A stretch of 64,000 bases of DNA. Source: [Bacteroides] pectinophilus (lineage in GTDB: Bacteria; Bacillota; Clostridia; Lachnospirales; Lachnospiraceae). Position numbers and translations under genes: made by a program. The DNA is taken from positions 2,953,501-3,017,500 of the forward strand of contig CP102260.1 of the NCBI GenBank assembly GCA_025146925.1. Reading direction: 5' to 3'. Positions 63,146 through 64,000 of this stretch are shown piece by piece. How positions within the stretch are numbered: the first letter of the stretch is position 1; every line of letters starts with the position of its first letter. The notes beneath the pieces were generated by a model, which saw nothing but the letters and a program-made list of their open reading frames with translations, was not told where the DNA came from and did no database searches.

Positions 63146-63758
63146 TCTTCCTCACCTCTTTTCCATGCTGGACGACAACGGATGCCCGTTCCTCTATGCT
63201 GCCGGACAGGAGAATATCCAGCAGATACTCCGTGTACGATTTCTTTTGCAGGGCCTCCACGAACAGCGGATTCCATGCTTCATCCGGGTTCTGCGGGGCG
63301 TATTCCTGCTCCCAGTGTTCCAGCAGATGCAGGTAATCGCACAATACCCGGAAACATTTCTGCTCTGCCTGCCGGTAGCGCAGTTCCTCGCTGATTTTTC
63401 GCTTGACCGGCCTCCTGCGGGGCGGGTCATGGCCTTTGGCGTCATAGCTGACAGAAAAATCCTCCGCCAGTTTCAACGCCGCCTCCTTACTGCTCAGACC
63501 AAACAGACGGGCGGTAAAATCAATCACATCCCCGTCCGCCTGACAGCCGAAACAGTGGAACCGGCGGTCAATCTTCATGCTGGGATGCTTGTCATCGTGG
63601 AAGGGACAGCAGGCCATCCCGTTTCTGCCGACCTGCACCCCGTAAGATTCCGCAGCCTGCCTTGTGGGGACAGCCTGCTTTACCGCTTCAAACACATTCG
63701 ATTTTCTCACCTCCAGACAGAGAAAAAGGCACCTGAATCCTGAAATCAGACGCCTCAT
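63057..63758 (-). CDS. CHC2 zinc-finger primase-like protein
   Basis: 233 residues. The zinc ribbon is CCPFHDDKHPSMKIDRRFHC plus FGCQ (Cys51, His54, Cys69, Cys72), as in DnaG-type primases; no TOPRIM is present, so it is a zinc-finger-only replication protein. The C-terminal half is charged and helical. The start at 63758 is supported by an ATGA overlap with the upstream gene. It overlaps the helicase by 89 bases in another frame, a typical tight element operon. Confidence 0.85.
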   Translation of the reverse strand: MRRLISGFRCLFLCLEVRKSNVFEAVKQAVPTRQAAESYGVQVGRNGMACCPFHDDKHPSMKIDRRFHCFGCQADGDVIDFTARLFGLSSKEAALKLAEDFSVSYDAKGHDPPRRRPVKRKISEELRYRQAEQKCFRVLCDYLHLLEHWEQEYAPQNPDEAWNPLFVEALQKKSYTEYLLDILLSGSIEERASVVVQHGKEVRKIEQRVSEFRASHPAGRHERSRSLSAGAER

Positions 63759-64000
63759 AACTCCATATCCTGTTTCTTAGTAGGGGCAATCCGCCCCTCA
63801 CGTTCCCAACGCTCCCGGTTCTCCCGGGCAGTGTTGATTTTTGCCTTTGCCAGTTTATCCATAATGGATTCTTTGGCTTTCTTCTTGATCTGCTCCTTCC
63901 CGGCCTGCTTGACCTCCGGCTGCATCAAGGCCGTCTGCACTGTTTTCAGAATCTTACCGGCGGATTGCAGTAACCTCTCCCGCACCCTTCCGAGGATTGT
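63755..64000 (-). CDS. Hypothetical element protein, cut by window edge
   Basis: The frame is open to the last base of the window (a GTG at 63985 is only a possible start). What is visible is a highly basic, helical C-terminal region: MQPEVKQAGKEQIKKKAKES, then KAKINTARENRERWERE. It resembles the lysine-rich tails of mobilization proteins, but no domain is identified. Its stop overlaps the primase start by four bases. Confidence 0.5.
   Translation of the reverse strand, partial: TILGRVRERLLQSAGKILKTVQTALMQPEVKQAGKEQIKKKAKESIMDKLAKAKINTARENRERWEREGRIAPTKKQDMEL

Overview
The window looks like a chromosomal segment of a gut or rumen Lachnospiraceae-type Clostridia (Firmicutes). The basis is AT-leaning genes with AGGAGG ribosome sites, a trpGD fusion, a eukaryote/archaeal-type ProRS, YtvI- and G5/LysM/M23-type envelope genes, and resident mobile elements carrying two-component/ABC cargo. 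The species cannot be fixed from the sequence alone.

Core region (1-34.3 kb). A tryptophan operon (trpGD partial, trpC, an in-frame trpF-trpB fusion, trpA) ends at a large terminator near 5.2 kb. Then come mostly minus-strand units: two Gfo/Idh/MocA oxidoreductases, an EamA exporter, and a chain of four hairpins of unknown role. A six-gene unit follows (histidine kinase, response regulator, RluA-type pseudouridine synthase, YtvI-like protein, proS, cca). After it lie murA, a LysM-G5-M23 wall peptidase, a GGDEF-receiver-HD-GYP protein, a flavin reductase with a Nudix hydrolase, and a zinc-ribbon repeat membrane protein. A methyltransferase, an OLD-type ATPase/TOPRIM nuclease and a DEDDh exonuclease form one unit. 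An NSS transporter, an SGNH protein, a MATE pump, a cysteine-rich protein and a ketopantoate reductase close the region.

Accessory region 1 (34.3-47.4 kb). Two diverged copies of an apparently undescribed structured RNA gene (about 290 and 340 nt, minus strand) bracket this region. Each has a near-consensus promoter with a 17-bp spacer, a similar 5' end and a terminator hairpin with a T-run; the second copy contains a tRNA-like fold. Between them lie an ATPase plus a frameshifted RloB-like partner (a decayed abortive-infection-type pair), a 2581-residue surface protein whose base composition changes partway, and a MalT-type LuxR regulator. This paralogous RNA pair is the strongest novel signal I see.

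Accessory region 2 (47.4-54.4 kb) is a patchwork of small cargo genes and gene debris. It holds a TipA-like regulator with a 19-bp-spacer promoter, fragments of a PC4/YdbC protein and of topoisomerase III, an HTH plus small membrane protein unit with direct-repeat operators, a DUF4143 ATPase, and a hydrolase/methyltransferase cluster cut at its 5' end.

Accessory region 3 (54.4 kb to the window end) looks like an integrated mobile element. It has a BceRSAB-like module (small HTH protein, response regulator, kinase, ABC ATPase, FtsX-type permease). Facing it are a large serine recombinase, a 55-residue protein, a repeat-rich region resembling iterons, a VirE-type helicase, a CHC2 primase and a gene running off the edge.
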